A DNA stretch of 64,000 nucleotides from Pseudomonas fluorescens (GCF_001307275.1 NZ_CP012831.1:2403501-2467500); one strand, 5' to 3'. Counted from the stretch's first letter, positions 34,565 to 43,784 are shown. Notes: generated from the letters alone by a model not told the origin. Translations and numbers: made by a program.

Positions 34565-35749
34565 ATGTGGTACGAAGGTTTTCTTGGCTTGTCGGCCTGG
34601 TCACTGGTGGCAGTCACCCTGCTGATGACCCACGTCACGATCATTGCCGTCACGGTCTATCTGCACCGTTATTCGGCCCATCGCTCCCTGGAGCTCAACG
34701 CCGGTCTCAAACATTTCTTCCGTTTCTGGCTGTGGCTGACCACGGCGCAGAACACCCGCGAGTGGACCGCCATCCACCGCAAGCACCACGCCAAATGCGA
34801 AACCGAGGATGACCCTCACAGCCCGGTCATCAAGGGCTTGTCCACCGTGCTGCGCAAAGGCGCCGAGCTGTATCGCGCCGAAGCGGAAAACCCGGAAACC
34901 CTGCGCATCTACGGCAAGAACTGCCCCGACGACTGGATCGAGCGCAACCTCTACAGCCGCTTCCCGCTGCTGGGCGTGGCGATCATGGGCGTCATCGACC
35001 TGCTGCTGTTCGGCACCATCGGCATCACCATCTGGGCCATCCAGATGATGTGGATTCCCGTCTGGGCCGCTGGCGTGGTCAACGGCCTGGGCCATGCCGT
35101 GGGCTACCGCAACTTCGAATGCCGCGACGCGGCGACCAACCTGGTGCCCTGGGGCATCCTGATCGGCGGCGAAGAACTGCACAACAACCACCACACCTAC
35201 CCCAACTCGGCCAAGCTGTCGGTACGTAAATGGGAGTTCGACCTGGGCTGGGCCTGGATCCGGGTGTTCAGTTTCCTGCGCCTGGCCAAGGTCCAGCGCG
35301 TTGCGCCGATCGCCCACCGGGTCGAAGGCAAGGGCCACCTGGACATGGACACGGCCATGGCGATCCTCAACAACCGCTTCCAGATCATGGCGCAGTACCG
35401 TCGGCTGGTCATCGCGCCGCTGGTCAAGCAGGAACTGGAAAAAGTCGATCACTCGGTGCGTCACCAGTTCCACCGGGCCAAACGGCTGCTGTCGCGGGAA
35501 ACCAGCCTGCTGGACGACCGTCACCACGTGCGAATCCAGAACATGCTCGAACACAGCCAGGCACTGAAGGTGATCTACGAGAAACGCCTGGCCTTGCAGC
35601 AGATCTGGGTCAAGACCAGCAGCAACGGCCACGACATGCTCGCCGCCATCAAGGAATGGGTCAACGAGGCCGAAGCCAGCGGCATCCAGTCCCTGCGGGA
35701 CTTCGCCGACCAGCTCAAGACCTACTCGCTACGGCCTGCCACGGCCTGA
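34565..35749 (+). CDS. desA: Acyl-lipid/phospholipid delta-9 fatty acid desaturase DesA
   Basis: The protein has 394 residues from ATG 34565 (MWYEGFLGLSAWSL), the start matching the P. aeruginosa protein; the frame is open further back but without support. The histidine boxes are HRYSAH (34-39), HRKHH (71-75) and HNNHH (in GGEELHNNHHTYPN). In P. aeruginosa DesA makes double bonds at position 9 of acyl chains in phospholipids when oxygen is present. It lies between the phosphodiesterase and cyclase genes, in the same order as PA0285-PA0290. Confidence 0.9.
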   Translation: MWYEGFLGLSAWSLVAVTLLMTHVTIIAVTVYLHRYSAHRSLELNAGLKHFFRFWLWLTTAQNTREWTAIHRKHHAKCETEDDPHSPVIKGLSTVLRKGAELYRAEAENPETLRIYGKNCPDDWIERNLYSRFPLLGVAIMGVIDLLLFGTIGITIWAIQMMWIPVWAAGVVNGLGHAVGYRNFECRDAATNLVPWGILIGGEELHNNHHTYPNSAKLSVRKWEFDLGWAWIRVFSFLRLAKVQRVAPIAHRVEGKGHLDMDTAMAILNNRFQIMAQYRRLVIAPLVKQELEKVDHSVRHQFHRAKRLLSRETSLLDDRHHVRIQNMLEHSQALKVIYEKRLALQQIWVKTSSNGHDMLAAIKEWVNEAEASGIQSLRDFADQLKTYSLRPATA

Positions 35750-35785
35750 CCAGGCAACGCCACCACTGTGGATGAGGGCTTTTTG

Positions 35786-35877
35786 TGGCGAGGGAGCTTG
35801 CTCCCGCTGGGCTGCGCAGCAGCCCTTCTTTTCTTGTGAGCGCTTCGCGCTCAAGCGGGAGCAAGCTCCCTCGCCAC
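35786..35877. repeat. REP-like hairpin, GTGGCGAGGG family
   Basis: Long inverted repeat (GTGGCGAGGGAGCTTGCTCC ... GGGAGCAAGCTCCCTCGCCAC) with inner GGGCTGCGCAGCAGCCC and GAGCGCTTCGCGCTC stems, following desA. Likely terminator function. Confidence 0.88.
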
Positions 35878-36003
35878 AGGTCCAACACTTGGCATCTGAC
35901 TCGCTAAATCCCCACGCCCTTCGTCGCCTGAAAAGGAACTTCGCCCCGAATCCCCTATCTCAAAGAGCACTTCGCCATCCAGGCGGGATTTGGAGAAAAG
36001 TGC

Positions 36004-37035
36004 GTGCAAAACAACAGCAGTGCACGCTCTTTGAGATTTGTGCCGATGGTCGACAAGAACCTACAGGATTACTCCCTACCTCATTGGCCCGAGGCGGCCC
36101 AGACGCTCATGGCGCTGATGCACGCCCAGGGCGAAGTGGCGCGCCTGAGCGAACGCGAACAACTGTTCAGCTCGCTGCTGGTTAGCGTCAATGCCGTGCT
36201 GTGGGCGTTCAACTGGGAAACCCGACAAGTGCTGTATGTCAGCCCCGCCTACGAACGGATCTTCGGCCGCCCCGCCGGCCTGGTCCTGGCTGACTACAAC
36301 GAATGGCGCGACGCAATCTACCCCGACGACCTTGAGTACGCCGAACGCAGCCTGGCCGAAGTGCTGGTCAAGGGGGCCGTCGAAGACCGTGAATACCGCA
36401 TCATCGCCGGCGACGGCCAGGTTCGCTGGTTGAGCGACAAATGCTTCATCAACCGCCAGGCCGAGCCTGGGCAACCGGTGATCGTGGTCGGCATCGCCGA
36501 GGACATCACCGAAAAGAAGCTCTTGGAAAGTGAGCTGCAGCGATTGGCAACCACCGATGTGCTGACCCAGAGCAGCAATCGCCGGCATTTTTTCGAATGT
36601 GCCCACCGTGAATTCGAGCAGGCGCGGCTACAAGGGACGCCCATGGCGTTCCTGTTGCTGGACATCGATGACTTCAAGGTGATCAACGACACCTACGGTC
36701 ATCAGGAAGGCGATACCGTGTTGCAGAAGATCGCCGAAAGCGGCCGGTCCGTGCTGCGACGCGGCGACCTGTTCGGGCGGATCGGGGGCGAAGAGTTCGC
36801 TGCGGTGTTCCCTGGCTGCGCCCCCGACATGGCATTGCAAGTGGCCGAGCGGTTGCAACGGGAAATCCAGCGCCTGATGTTCCGCTGGGGCGAACAGACC
36901 TTCGGCATTACTGTCAGCCAGGGCCTGACCGCCATTACCCCCGAAGACCCGTCCCTCGACAGCCTGTTCTCCCGCGCCGACGCGGCCATGTACGAGGCCA
37001 AGCGCAAGGGGAAGAACCGCATCATCGCGGCCTGA
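36004..37035 (+). CDS. PAS-GGDEF diguanylate cyclase (PA0290-like)
   Basis: The protein has 343 residues from a GTG start with GGAG eight bases upstream. A PAS domain (about 50-165, LLVSVNAVLWAFNWETRQVLYVSPAYERIFGRPAG) with PAC segment (VGIAEDITEKK) leads to a GGDEF domain (about 180-340) with the active GGEEF signature. The inhibitory I-site RRGD lies five residues before it, so product inhibition is expected. It makes c-di-GMP. No membrane segment is present. Confidence 0.93.
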   Translation: MQNNSSARSLRFVPMVDKNLQDYSLPHWPEAAQTLMALMHAQGEVARLSEREQLFSSLLVSVNAVLWAFNWETRQVLYVSPAYERIFGRPAGLVLADYNEWRDAIYPDDLEYAERSLAEVLVKGAVEDREYRIIAGDGQVRWLSDKCFINRQAEPGQPVIVVGIAEDITEKKLLESELQRLATTDVLTQSSNRRHFFECAHREFEQARLQGTPMAFLLLDIDDFKVINDTYGHQEGDTVLQKIAESGRSVLRRGDLFGRIGGEEFAAVFPGCAPDMALQVAERLQREIQRLMFRWGEQTFGITVSQGLTAITPEDPSLDSLFSRADAAMYEAKRKGKNRIIAA

Positions 37036-37075
37036 CGCCAATCGCCGTGCAATTGAATCCAGTCATGCCACGGAT

Positions 37076-37169
37076 CCTGTGGGAGCGAGCTTGCTCGCGA
37101 TGAGGGCCTGACATTCAATGATGGGGTGACCGTCATGCCGCCATCGCGAGCAAGCTCGCTCCCACAGGG
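37076..37169. repeat. REPIN
   Basis: A complete inverted GTGGGAGCGAGCTTGCTCGCG pair between the convergent cyclase and HDOD genes. Confidence 0.9.
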
Positions 37170-37182
37170 TTGGGCGCTGGCT

Positions 37183-38400
37183 TTATTTGCGGCGCAACCG
37201 TGTCAACTCTGGCAAGCCGATCTTCAGCAACCGTGCCGTGCGGCCACGGGCCAGCTCTTCAAGACCCTCATGGGCGGGCAGATGCGCCATCTGCGCTGCC
37301 ATGTTCATCACCAAGGCTTCACGGGAATACACCCCGCCCCCCAGGCTATAGACCGCCGCGATCAACTCCCGAAGCTCCAACGGCAGACGCCAGCGGGCAC
37401 GTAACGCCGAGCCGAAACTGGCGCCGAACGTGTCCAGCGAGTCGCCGACTTCCTCCGGTTCTTCCAGCTCGCCACCGGCCTGTTTCCACTCTTCAAGGCA
37501 GCGCAACAACGCCAGGTCGCCCAGGCGATGCAACAACCCGGCGCAATAACAACGCTCCTGCTCCAGGTCCAACAACCGCGCCATCGTCCGGGCGTATTCG
37601 GCGGTGTGCAGCGACAGTGTCCAGTAACGCTCGGCATAATCCGCCAGACACGGAACGCTGAGCCGGGCGCAGCGCTTGAGGGTCAGGCCGAGTATCAGGT
37701 TCATGCTTTGCCCGGTGCCGAGCTGGTGCAGCGCCTGGGCCACGGTCTGCACCGGGCCACCGCCCTGATGCTGGGCAGCGCTGTTAGCCGCAGCGATCAG
37801 CACCGCGGTGATCTGCGGGTCGGTGCGGAGCTCTTCTTCGAGCAATTTCAGATCCAGCCCGCCGGGGTTGAGGCTGCGCTTGACCGCCACTTGCACATCG
37901 GTCATCAAGGGCGCGCCCTCGGACAGGTCACGCCGACGTTCCAGGAAGGTGGGCAAGGTCAGCCCCGGCCCCGGGACCGGCGCAGCGTTGGAGGTTTCTT
38001 CACCGCCGCCCACTAACAACCCTTGCAAACGCAAGGTCAGGCCTTCCCGGTTCAACGGCTTGGTCAAATACGCCGTCGGTGCCAGTGGAACGACCTCACG
38101 CACACTGGCGCTGTCGTTGCGCCGACTCATCAGAATGAACGGCAACGGCGCAGCTCGATGCTGTTGGCGAAGGCCACGCAGGATCGTCAGGCCATCGACA
38201 CCCGGCAGTTCCCAATCGGCGATGACCAGGTCGTACACGTTATGCGCCAGCAAATCCAGGGCCTGTTGCCCCTCGCCGCAGGTGTCCACTCGGGCATCGC
38301 AGCGCACGCCCGACAGCACTTGCTCCAGCATCTCCCGGGACGCCGGGTCGGCCTCGGCGATCAACACACGCGGTACAGCGGGTAAAACCACAGCAGTCAT
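37183..38400 (-). CDS. Response regulator with HDOD output domain
   Basis: The protein has 405 residues from ATG 38400 (MTAVVLPAVPRVL). A receiver domain (about 10-130) has the phosphorylation Asp62 (VIADWELPG) and Lys114 (LTKPL), and an HDOD domain (about 175-370, PQITAVLIAAANSAAQHQ...ALHQLGTGQSMNLILGL) follows. HDOD proteins are non-enzymatic scaffolds in signalling, sometimes binding c-di-GMP enzymes. No histidine kinase gene is nearby, so the partner is unknown. Confidence 0.9.
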   Translation of the reverse strand: MTAVVLPAVPRVLIAEADPASREMLEQVLSGVRCDARVDTCGEGQQALDLLAHNVYDLVIADWELPGVDGLTILRGLRQQHRAAPLPFILMSRRNDSASVREVVPLAPTAYLTKPLNREGLTLRLQGLLVGGGEETSNAAPVPGPGLTLPTFLERRRDLSEGAPLMTDVQVAVKRSLNPGGLDLKLLEEELRTDPQITAVLIAAANSAAQHQGGGPVQTVAQALHQLGTGQSMNLILGLTLKRCARLSVPCLADYAERYWTLSLHTAEYARTMARLLDLEQERCYCAGLLHRLGDLALLRCLEEWKQAGGELEEPEEVGDSLDTFGASFGSALRARWRLPLELRELIAAVYSLGGGVYSREALVMNMAAQMAHLPAHEGLEELARGRTARLLKIGLPELTRLRRK

Positions 38401-38487
38401 TGCAACATCGCTCCCTTGCCATACATGCACCTTAGACAATGAAGGCCGTTCCAGACAGCTCAAACCTGCGGGATAAGCCCGCGGACA

Positions 38488-38517
38488 TGAAAAAACCCGC
38501 CGAAGCGGGTTTTTTTG
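38488..38517 (-). terminator. Rho-independent terminator after gabT
   Basis: Stem ACCCGC/GCGGGT with a CGAA loop, with A and T runs on both sides, so it can stop transcription in both directions. It is 31 bases after the gabT stop. Confidence 0.85.
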
Positions 38518-38547
38518 TGGATCAGTGCACAGTCAGCGTTCGTCAGA

Positions 38548-39825
38548 TCAGAGCTCGGAGAAACACTCTTCGATGATCGCCAGGCCTTTGTCCAGTTGCT
38601 CGTCCGGCGAGGTCAGCGGCACCAACACCCGCAGAACGTTGCCGTAGGTGCCGCAGGACAGCAGGATCAGGCCCTTGTCACGTGCCTTGGCCACCACTTG
38701 GGCCACTGCCGCGGCGTTCGGCTTATGGGTGTCGCCGTTTTCGAACAGCTCCACGGCGATCATCGCGCCCAGGGCACGGACCTCACCAATGACCGGGTAC
38801 TTTTTCTGGATAGCCTTGAGGCCCGTGACCAGACGCTCGCCCACAGCCTTGCAGCGGTCCAGCAGGTGCTCTTCTTCAAACACCTCCATCACCGCCAACG
38901 CCGCCGCACAGGCGATCGGGCTACCGGCATAGGTGCCGCCCAGGCCACCTGGGGCGATGGCATCCATGTACTCGGCCTTGCCGCACACACCGGCCAACGG
39001 GAAGCCGCCAGCGATGGATTTGGCGAAGGTGGTCAGGTCGGCGGCAACGCCCATCTGTTCCATGGCGAAGAAGGTGCCGGTACGGCCAGCGCCAGTCTGG
39101 ACTTCGTCAGCGATCAACAGAATGCCGTGCTGGTCGCACAGGGCGCGCAGGCGCTTCATGAACTCCTTGGGCGCCACATAGAAACCACCCTCGCCCTGTA
39201 CCGGTTCGATGATGATGGCGGCGATGTCACGCGGCTCGGCGTCGTTCTTGAAGATGCGTTCGATGCTGGCGATGGAATCATCGATGCTCACGCCGTGCAG
39301 TTCGTTCGGGTACAGCGCGCGGAAGATACCGCCGGGCATCAGGCCCATGCCAGCCGAGTACGGCACGACTTTACCGGTCAGGCCCAAGGTCATCATGGTG
39401 CGACCGTGGTACGCGCCGGTGAAGGCGATCACACCGGCACGGCCAGTGGCGGCGCGGGCGATCTTCACGGCGTTTTCCACCGCTTCGGAACCGGTGGTGA
39501 CCAGCAGGGTTTTCTTGGCGAAATCACCGGGCACCTTGGCGTTGATTTTTTCGCACACTTCCACGTACGGCTCGTAGGCCAGGACCTGGAAGCAGGTGTG
39601 GGTCAGCTTGTTCAACTGCGCGGTCACGGCGGCGATGATTTTCGGGTGCACGTGGCCGGTGTTCAGTACGGCGATACCACCGGCGAAGTCGATGAATTCA
39701 CGACCTTCAACGTCGGTGACCGTGGCGTTCTTCGCCGACTCGGCGAAAATCGGGTGAATCTGGCCGACGCCACGTGGAACAGCGGCGGTACGGCGGGCCA
39801 TCAAGTCAGCGTTAGTCTTGCTCAT
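38548..39825 (-). CDS. gabT: 4-aminobutyrate aminotransferase
   Basis: The protein has 425 residues from ATG 39825 (MSKTNADLMARR) with GAGGA seven bases upstream. A class III PLP aminotransferase: IADEVQTGAGRTG holds the PLP-contacting Asp and TTFAKSIAGGFPL the Schiff-base lysine. It moves the amino group of GABA to 2-oxoglutarate, giving succinate semialdehyde. Length and sequence match GabT. It is downstream of gabD in the same direction (172 bp gap). Confidence 0.96.
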   Translation of the reverse strand: MSKTNADLMARRTAAVPRGVGQIHPIFAESAKNATVTDVEGREFIDFAGGIAVLNTGHVHPKIIAAVTAQLNKLTHTCFQVLAYEPYVEVCEKINAKVPGDFAKKTLLVTTGSEAVENAVKIARAATGRAGVIAFTGAYHGRTMMTLGLTGKVVPYSAGMGLMPGGIFRALYPNELHGVSIDDSIASIERIFKNDAEPRDIAAIIIEPVQGEGGFYVAPKEFMKRLRALCDQHGILLIADEVQTGAGRTGTFFAMEQMGVAADLTTFAKSIAGGFPLAGVCGKAEYMDAIAPGGLGGTYAGSPIACAAALAVMEVFEEEHLLDRCKAVGERLVTGLKAIQKKYPVIGEVRALGAMIAVELFENGDTHKPNAAAVAQVVAKARDKGLILLSCGTYGNVLRVLVPLTSPDEQLDKGLAIIEECFSEL

Positions 39826-39997
39826 TACAGTCCTCATTCGCCGCTCATCGGTCGGCGTGGCTCAAGGAATACATGGCGGAAAGGCAACTGCGACAGCATG
39901 CGATGATCGACTGCCACAGCGTTCCCGACCACAAGAAACAGAACGGGTGAAGCACGCAAAGGGACAGCGCTCTCGTGCCCTTTGCGCTTGAAGCGGA

Positions 39998-41440
39998 TCA
40001 GATACCCAGGCAGAGGTATTTGATTTCCAGGTAGTCCTCGATGCCGTACTTGGAACCTTCACGGCCCAGGCCCGACGCCTTGATGCCGCCGAACGGCGCG
40101 ACTTCGTTGGAGATCAAACCAGTGTTGACGCCGACCATGCCGTATTCCAGGGCCTCGGCCACACGGAACACACGGCCCAGGTCGCGGGCATAGAAGTACG
40201 AAGCCAGGCCGAACTCGGTGTCGTTGGACATCGCGATCACTTCGGCTTCGTCTTTGAAGCGGAACAGCGGCGCCAGCGGACCGAAGGTTTCTTCCTTGGC
40301 CACGGCGGCGTTCTTCGGTACGTTGGTCAGGATGGTCGGCTCGAAGAAGTTGCCTTCCATCGCCTTGCCGCCCGACAGCACGGTCGCGCCTTTGCTGACC
40401 GCATCGGCAATGTGTTCCTGCACCTTGGCGACCGCTTTGCCGTCGATCAAGGGACCGGTGGTGGTGCCATCGTCCAGGCCGTTGCCGATCTTGAGCTTGG
40501 CCACCGCCACTTTCAGTTTCTCGGCGAAGGCGTCGTACACCGAATCCTGGATGTACAGGCGGTTGGCGCAGACGCAGGTCTGACCGTTGTTGCGGTATTT
40601 GGAAATGATCGCGCCTTCGACGGCCTTATCCAGGTCCGCGTCGTCGAACACGATGAACGGCGCGTTGCCGCCCAGCTCCAGGGAGACTTTCTTGATGTCC
40701 TTGGCGCATTCGGCCATCAGTTGGCGACCGATCTCGGTCGAGCCGGTGAACGACAGCTTGCGCACGATCGGGTTGCTGGTCAGCTCGCCACCGATGTCGC
40801 CGGCGCTGCCGGTCACTACACTCAACACGCCTTGCGGGATGCCAGCACGGTGCGCCAGCTCCACCAGGGCCAGGGCCGAGAACGGGGTTTGCGAAGCCGG
40901 CTTGATGACCATGGTGCAACCGGCAGCCAGGGCTGGACCAGCTTTACGGGTGATCATCGCCGCCGGGAAGTTCCACGGGGTAATGGCCGCGGTCACGCCG
41001 ATCGGCTGCTTGATCACGATCAGGCGCTTGTCGGGCTGATGGCCGGGAATCACGTCACCGTAGATGCGCTTGGCTTCTTCGGCAAACCACTCGATGAACG
41101 AGGCAGCGTAGACGATCTCGCCCTTGGCTTCGGCCAGTGGCTTGCCTTGTTCCAGGGTCATCAGGCGACCGAGGTCGTCCTGGTTTTCGATCAGCAATTC
41201 GTACCAGCGGCGCAGCTTGTTGGCGCGTTCCTTGGCGGTCAGTGCACGCCAGGCCGGCAGTGCCTTGTCGGCGGCTTCAATCGCCCGGCGGGTTTCGGCC
41301 GCGCCCATCTTCGGCACGGTGCCCAACACTTCGCCCGTCGCCGGGTTGGTGACCTTGATCGTCTGACCATTGTCCGCATCGACCCAAGCGCCATCGATAA
41401 AGGCTTGCTGGCGGAACAACTGGGTGTCTTTAAGCTGCAT
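39998..41440 (-). CDS. gabD: Succinate-semialdehyde dehydrogenase (NADP+)
   Basis: The protein has 480 residues from ATG 41440 (MQLKDTQLFRQQ) with AAGGA nine bases upstream. Aldehyde dehydrogenase with catalytic Cys in NNGQTCVCANRL, Glu in SLELGGNAPFIVFDD and the N-terminal NADP site WNFPAAMITRK. It completes GABA breakdown, making succinate from succinate semialdehyde. First gene of gabD-gabT. Confidence 0.97.
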   Translation of the reverse strand: MQLKDTQLFRQQAFIDGAWVDADNGQTIKVTNPATGEVLGTVPKMGAAETRRAIEAADKALPAWRALTAKERANKLRRWYELLIENQDDLGRLMTLEQGKPLAEAKGEIVYAASFIEWFAEEAKRIYGDVIPGHQPDKRLIVIKQPIGVTAAITPWNFPAAMITRKAGPALAAGCTMVIKPASQTPFSALALVELAHRAGIPQGVLSVVTGSAGDIGGELTSNPIVRKLSFTGSTEIGRQLMAECAKDIKKVSLELGGNAPFIVFDDADLDKAVEGAIISKYRNNGQTCVCANRLYIQDSVYDAFAEKLKVAVAKLKIGNGLDDGTTTGPLIDGKAVAKVQEHIADAVSKGATVLSGGKAMEGNFFEPTILTNVPKNAAVAKEETFGPLAPLFRFKDEAEVIAMSNDTEFGLASYFYARDLGRVFRVAEALEYGMVGVNTGLISNEVAPFGGIKASGLGREGSKYGIEDYLEIKYLCLGI

Positions 41441-41789
41441 GTCGGCTTTCCTTAACAGCACCGCGCGCACGCGGAGCGAATTAGATTTGTAGAAAGGCGC
41501 CTCGGGGGCTGCCGTCAGGGAAATCATTCACCGGGCTGAAGCACAGAAATAACGCACATAAGCACAGACGTGCGGTTCAGCACCCAGACAAGAGCGTTTG
41601 AAATCTCAAACGAATCCTAGGGCCGATGGGGGTGAAGGACAAGAGCCTGTTCGAAAAAAAGAACGAAAAAACCGAGTTTGCCCGTTTTTTCTGATCAGCG
41701 TAGCCGATGCCCACCTAGGCTTATGAAAACACCGGCAAATCAGCAGCATGGACGCCCGCATTGCATATGAGTATCATGGCGCCCGCGTC
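41441..41789. promoter_or_regulatory. gabD upstream region with palindrome
   Basis: No gene is seen. It holds a perfect 18-bp palindrome CGTTTGAAATCTCAAACG at 41595-41612 (7-bp arms, 4-base centre), 155 bases upstream of gabD, and an A/T-rich inverted repeat near 41664-41691 (GAAAAAAC ... GTTTTTTC). The palindrome is a good operator candidate for gabDT. The tRNA promoter should lie at the right edge. Confidence 0.5.
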
Positions 41790-41866
41790 GCACCAGTAGC
41801 TCAGCTGGATAGAGTACTGCCCTCCGAAGGCAGGGGTCGTGGGTTCGAATCCCGCCTGGTGCACCA
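41790..41866 (+). tRNA. tRNA-Arg (anticodon CCG)
   Basis: 77 nt with CCA encoded. Acceptor GCACCAG/CTGGTGC, anticodon stem CTGCC/GGCAG with loop CT-CCG-AA (reads CGG, arginine), and T-arm GTGGG-TTCGAAT-CCCGC. All cloverleaf stems pair. Confidence 0.97.
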
Positions 41867-41912
41867 TATAGCAGTCTAGACCTGTCTCAGACAGTCTACG
41901 AAACACCCCAAG

Positions 41913-41942
41913 AAGCCCGCCCTGTGCGGGCTTTCTTGTTTC
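41913..41942 (+). terminator. Terminator after tRNA-Arg
   Basis: Stem AAGCCCGC/GCGGGCTT with a 5-base loop, followed by TCTTGTTT. It also lies just past the end of the convergent MarR-GNAT gene. Confidence 0.8.
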
Positions 41943-41950
41943 TGGCTATA

Positions 41951-42988
41951 TCATGTGTTCAATACCTGATGCATCGAGTGAATCGCTGAGGTTTCCAGCA
42001 CTTTCTTCATGACCTCGAACTGTAGACCCGGTCGGATGGGAACCCCAAACCTGTCGTCGTCATAAGGAAAAGGTTCGGTTTCACCTGTTTTGCAATAGCC
42101 CCGACGCTCATACCACTTTATCAACGTGTCCCGCGCTTCAAGCACCGTCATATGAATACACTCAGCGCCGCGTGATTGGCACCATTGCTCCGCGGCGGCG
42201 AGCAAGCGCCGTCCACACTGAGCATTCTGTTTTTTTGGATCGATTGCCAATGACCCGAGATACCAAGTCCCCGCCTGCACTGGCTCAACCCATACACACC
42301 CGAGGATGTTTTCTCGCTTCTTCCATACCAATAACGAAGCGAGCGGTTTCTGTGCAATCTCAGTCCTGAGCGTTGTTTCCGAAATACGATCTCCGCTAAT
42401 CAGACCCGTTTCTGTCGTCCACCCTGCTCCTTCCCCTTCGCCGCGATATGCCCGATTGAGTAATAAAACGACTCCAGCAACATCTGCATCACAAGCGGGT
42501 CGCAAGCTGACAGGGTTAAGGCGATCAACGCGCTCAGCTAGAGACTCCTCGGCCAAGCGATTTTCCAGAGTATCCAGCTGTTCCAGAAAAGGACCCGACA
42601 TCCCGGCTAATAAGTCGCGAACCACGATATCAATCAGTGGCCATACGACTTGGCGGCCTTGATCGACGGCAGCCCTCCCCGCCTCCGTCAGTTCGACGAG
42701 GGACTGCCGCTTGTCTTTCTCCCCCCGGCTCGAGACAACGAGCCCTTCGTCCGTCAGCCGGTTTACACTTTTTGTCATTGCAGGCTGGCTCACCCGGATG
42801 GCTCGGGCGAGATCCCCAACAGTGCAGCCTTTGGAGCCATCGAGCAGCACGAGAACCGGAAACAGCCCTGGTGGGACTAATGTACCCACATCGCTAGCCA
42901 ACAGACTCGCATCTGCTTGCATCTGCTCGGCAAGTCGCTTGAGACGGCTGCCTAAAAAGACATGGGGCATTTCTCGTAAAATATCCAT
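41951..42988 (-). CDS. MarR-type regulator fused to GNAT acetyltransferase
   Basis: The protein has 345 residues. The N-terminal winged helix (about 40-110: LARAIRVSQPAMTKSVNRLTDEGLVVSSRGEKDKRQSLVELTEAG) is MarR. The C-terminal half (about 160-325) is a GNAT domain with YLGSLAIDPKKQNAQCGRRLLAAAEQWC, the acetyl-CoA loop, and KWYERRGYCKTGE. Such fusions let one polypeptide repress its own gene and modify a small molecule or protein; the substrate is unknown. A perfect palindrome sits just before its start. It is next to a tRNA gene and looks less GC-rich than its neighbours, which hints at acquisition by transfer. Confidence 0.88.
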   Translation of the reverse strand: MDILREMPHVFLGSRLKRLAEQMQADASLLASDVGTLVPPGLFPVLVLLDGSKGCTVGDLARAIRVSQPAMTKSVNRLTDEGLVVSSRGEKDKRQSLVELTEAGRAAVDQGRQVVWPLIDIVVRDLLAGMSGPFLEQLDTLENRLAEESLAERVDRLNPVSLRPACDADVAGVVLLLNRAYRGEGEGAGWTTETGLISGDRISETTLRTEIAQKPLASLLVWKKRENILGCVWVEPVQAGTWYLGSLAIDPKKQNAQCGRRLLAAAEQWCQSRGAECIHMTVLEARDTLIKWYERRGYCKTGETEPFPYDDDRFGVPIRPGLQFEVMKKVLETSAIHSMHQVLNT

Positions 42989-43002
42989 AACATCTCCGGG
43001 AT

Positions 43003-43022
43003 TTGTATAACCAGTTATACAA
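43003..43022. promoter_or_regulatory. MarR-type operator palindrome
   Basis: TTGTATAAC-CA-GTTATACAA, perfect 9-bp arms, 15 bases before the start of the MarR-GNAT gene. Size and symmetry are typical of MarR sites, so autoregulation is expected. Confidence 0.75.
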
Positions 43023-43166
43023 ACTCCCTGGAGCTTGTCAAATCAGGTGGCTGTAGAGATGGTCTGAATGGGCACAGAAGCCGCCAAGCCCGGCTGCGCC
43101 CCGATGGTCGTAGCCGCCAGGACGCCAGACGCGATTCTCAATGGATCATCAGCCCGTCGGTTTAAC

Positions 43167-43784
43167 TCAACGCTTGCGCAACGCCTCCAACCGCGCCGGC
43201 AGGTCTTCCTCGGGAAAGCGCTTATGCAGCGCCAGCAGCTTCTCATCAGCGGCCTTGCTCTCACCCGCCTCGCGCAAGCGCAGGATTTCCATCAGGCCTT
43301 GCTCCAGCGATGGCAATGCTGCCGGCGCGGATTTGCTCATTTTCGCCGCGGGCTTTTCCGCCAAGGATTGCACAGGGCTTGCCGGGGCCCGGGCCAGTTC
43401 GCCCTGGGGTGCCATTCGGGTGATCGGGGCCGGGGCGGGCATGGCCGGTGGTGGTGCGGCGGCAACGGCAGGCGCTTGCCGATCGGCGGAAAACTCCATC
43501 GAGGAGGGTGAGGCCAGCTCCTCGTGGGGCACGGGTGAGCGCAATACCAGGCCGATCATCAGCGCCACACCGGCGACCGTGGCGAATGCCATTTGCCAGC
43601 GCGGCCGTTGGCAGGCTTGCAGCCAGCGTTGCCACAGGCTTGGCGTGGGTGTCGGTGCTTCGCGACGGGCGGTGGCCAGGATGAAGGCGTCCAGGGAGGC
43701 CGGCGGCTCGCCGCTGGTGTGTTGGCGGAAATGCTCGATCAGCACTTCGTCGTTGGGATCCGGGGTGTGTTTGGCGTCGATCAT
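43167..43784 (-). CDS. Probable anti-sigma factor (membrane)
   Basis: The protein has 205 residues. A short cytoplasmic part (VLIEHFRQHTSGEPPASLDAF), one membrane helix (about 70-86, MAFATVAGVALMIGLVL), then an Ala/Pro-rich periplasmic linker and a helical end (LMEILRLREAGESKAADEKLLALHKRFPEEDLPARLEALRK). It follows the ECF sigma gene with a 4-base overlap, the usual arrangement of sigma/anti-sigma pairs. No CHCC zinc motif is seen. Confidence 0.75.
   Translation of the reverse strand: MIDAKHTPDPNDEVLIEHFRQHTSGEPPASLDAFILATARREAPTPTPSLWQRWLQACQRPRWQMAFATVAGVALMIGLVLRSPVPHEELASPSSMEFSADRQAPAVAAAPPPAMPAPAPITRMAPQGELARAPASPVQSLAEKPAAKMSKSAPAALPSLEQGLMEILRLREAGESKAADEKLLALHKRFPEEDLPARLEALRKR

Noticed and set aside
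41664..41691. A/T-rich inverted repeat (GAAAAAAC...GTTTTTTC) as a terminator
   Set aside because: No gene ends here: gabD starts to the left and the tRNA lies to the right, so a terminator has no clear purpose.
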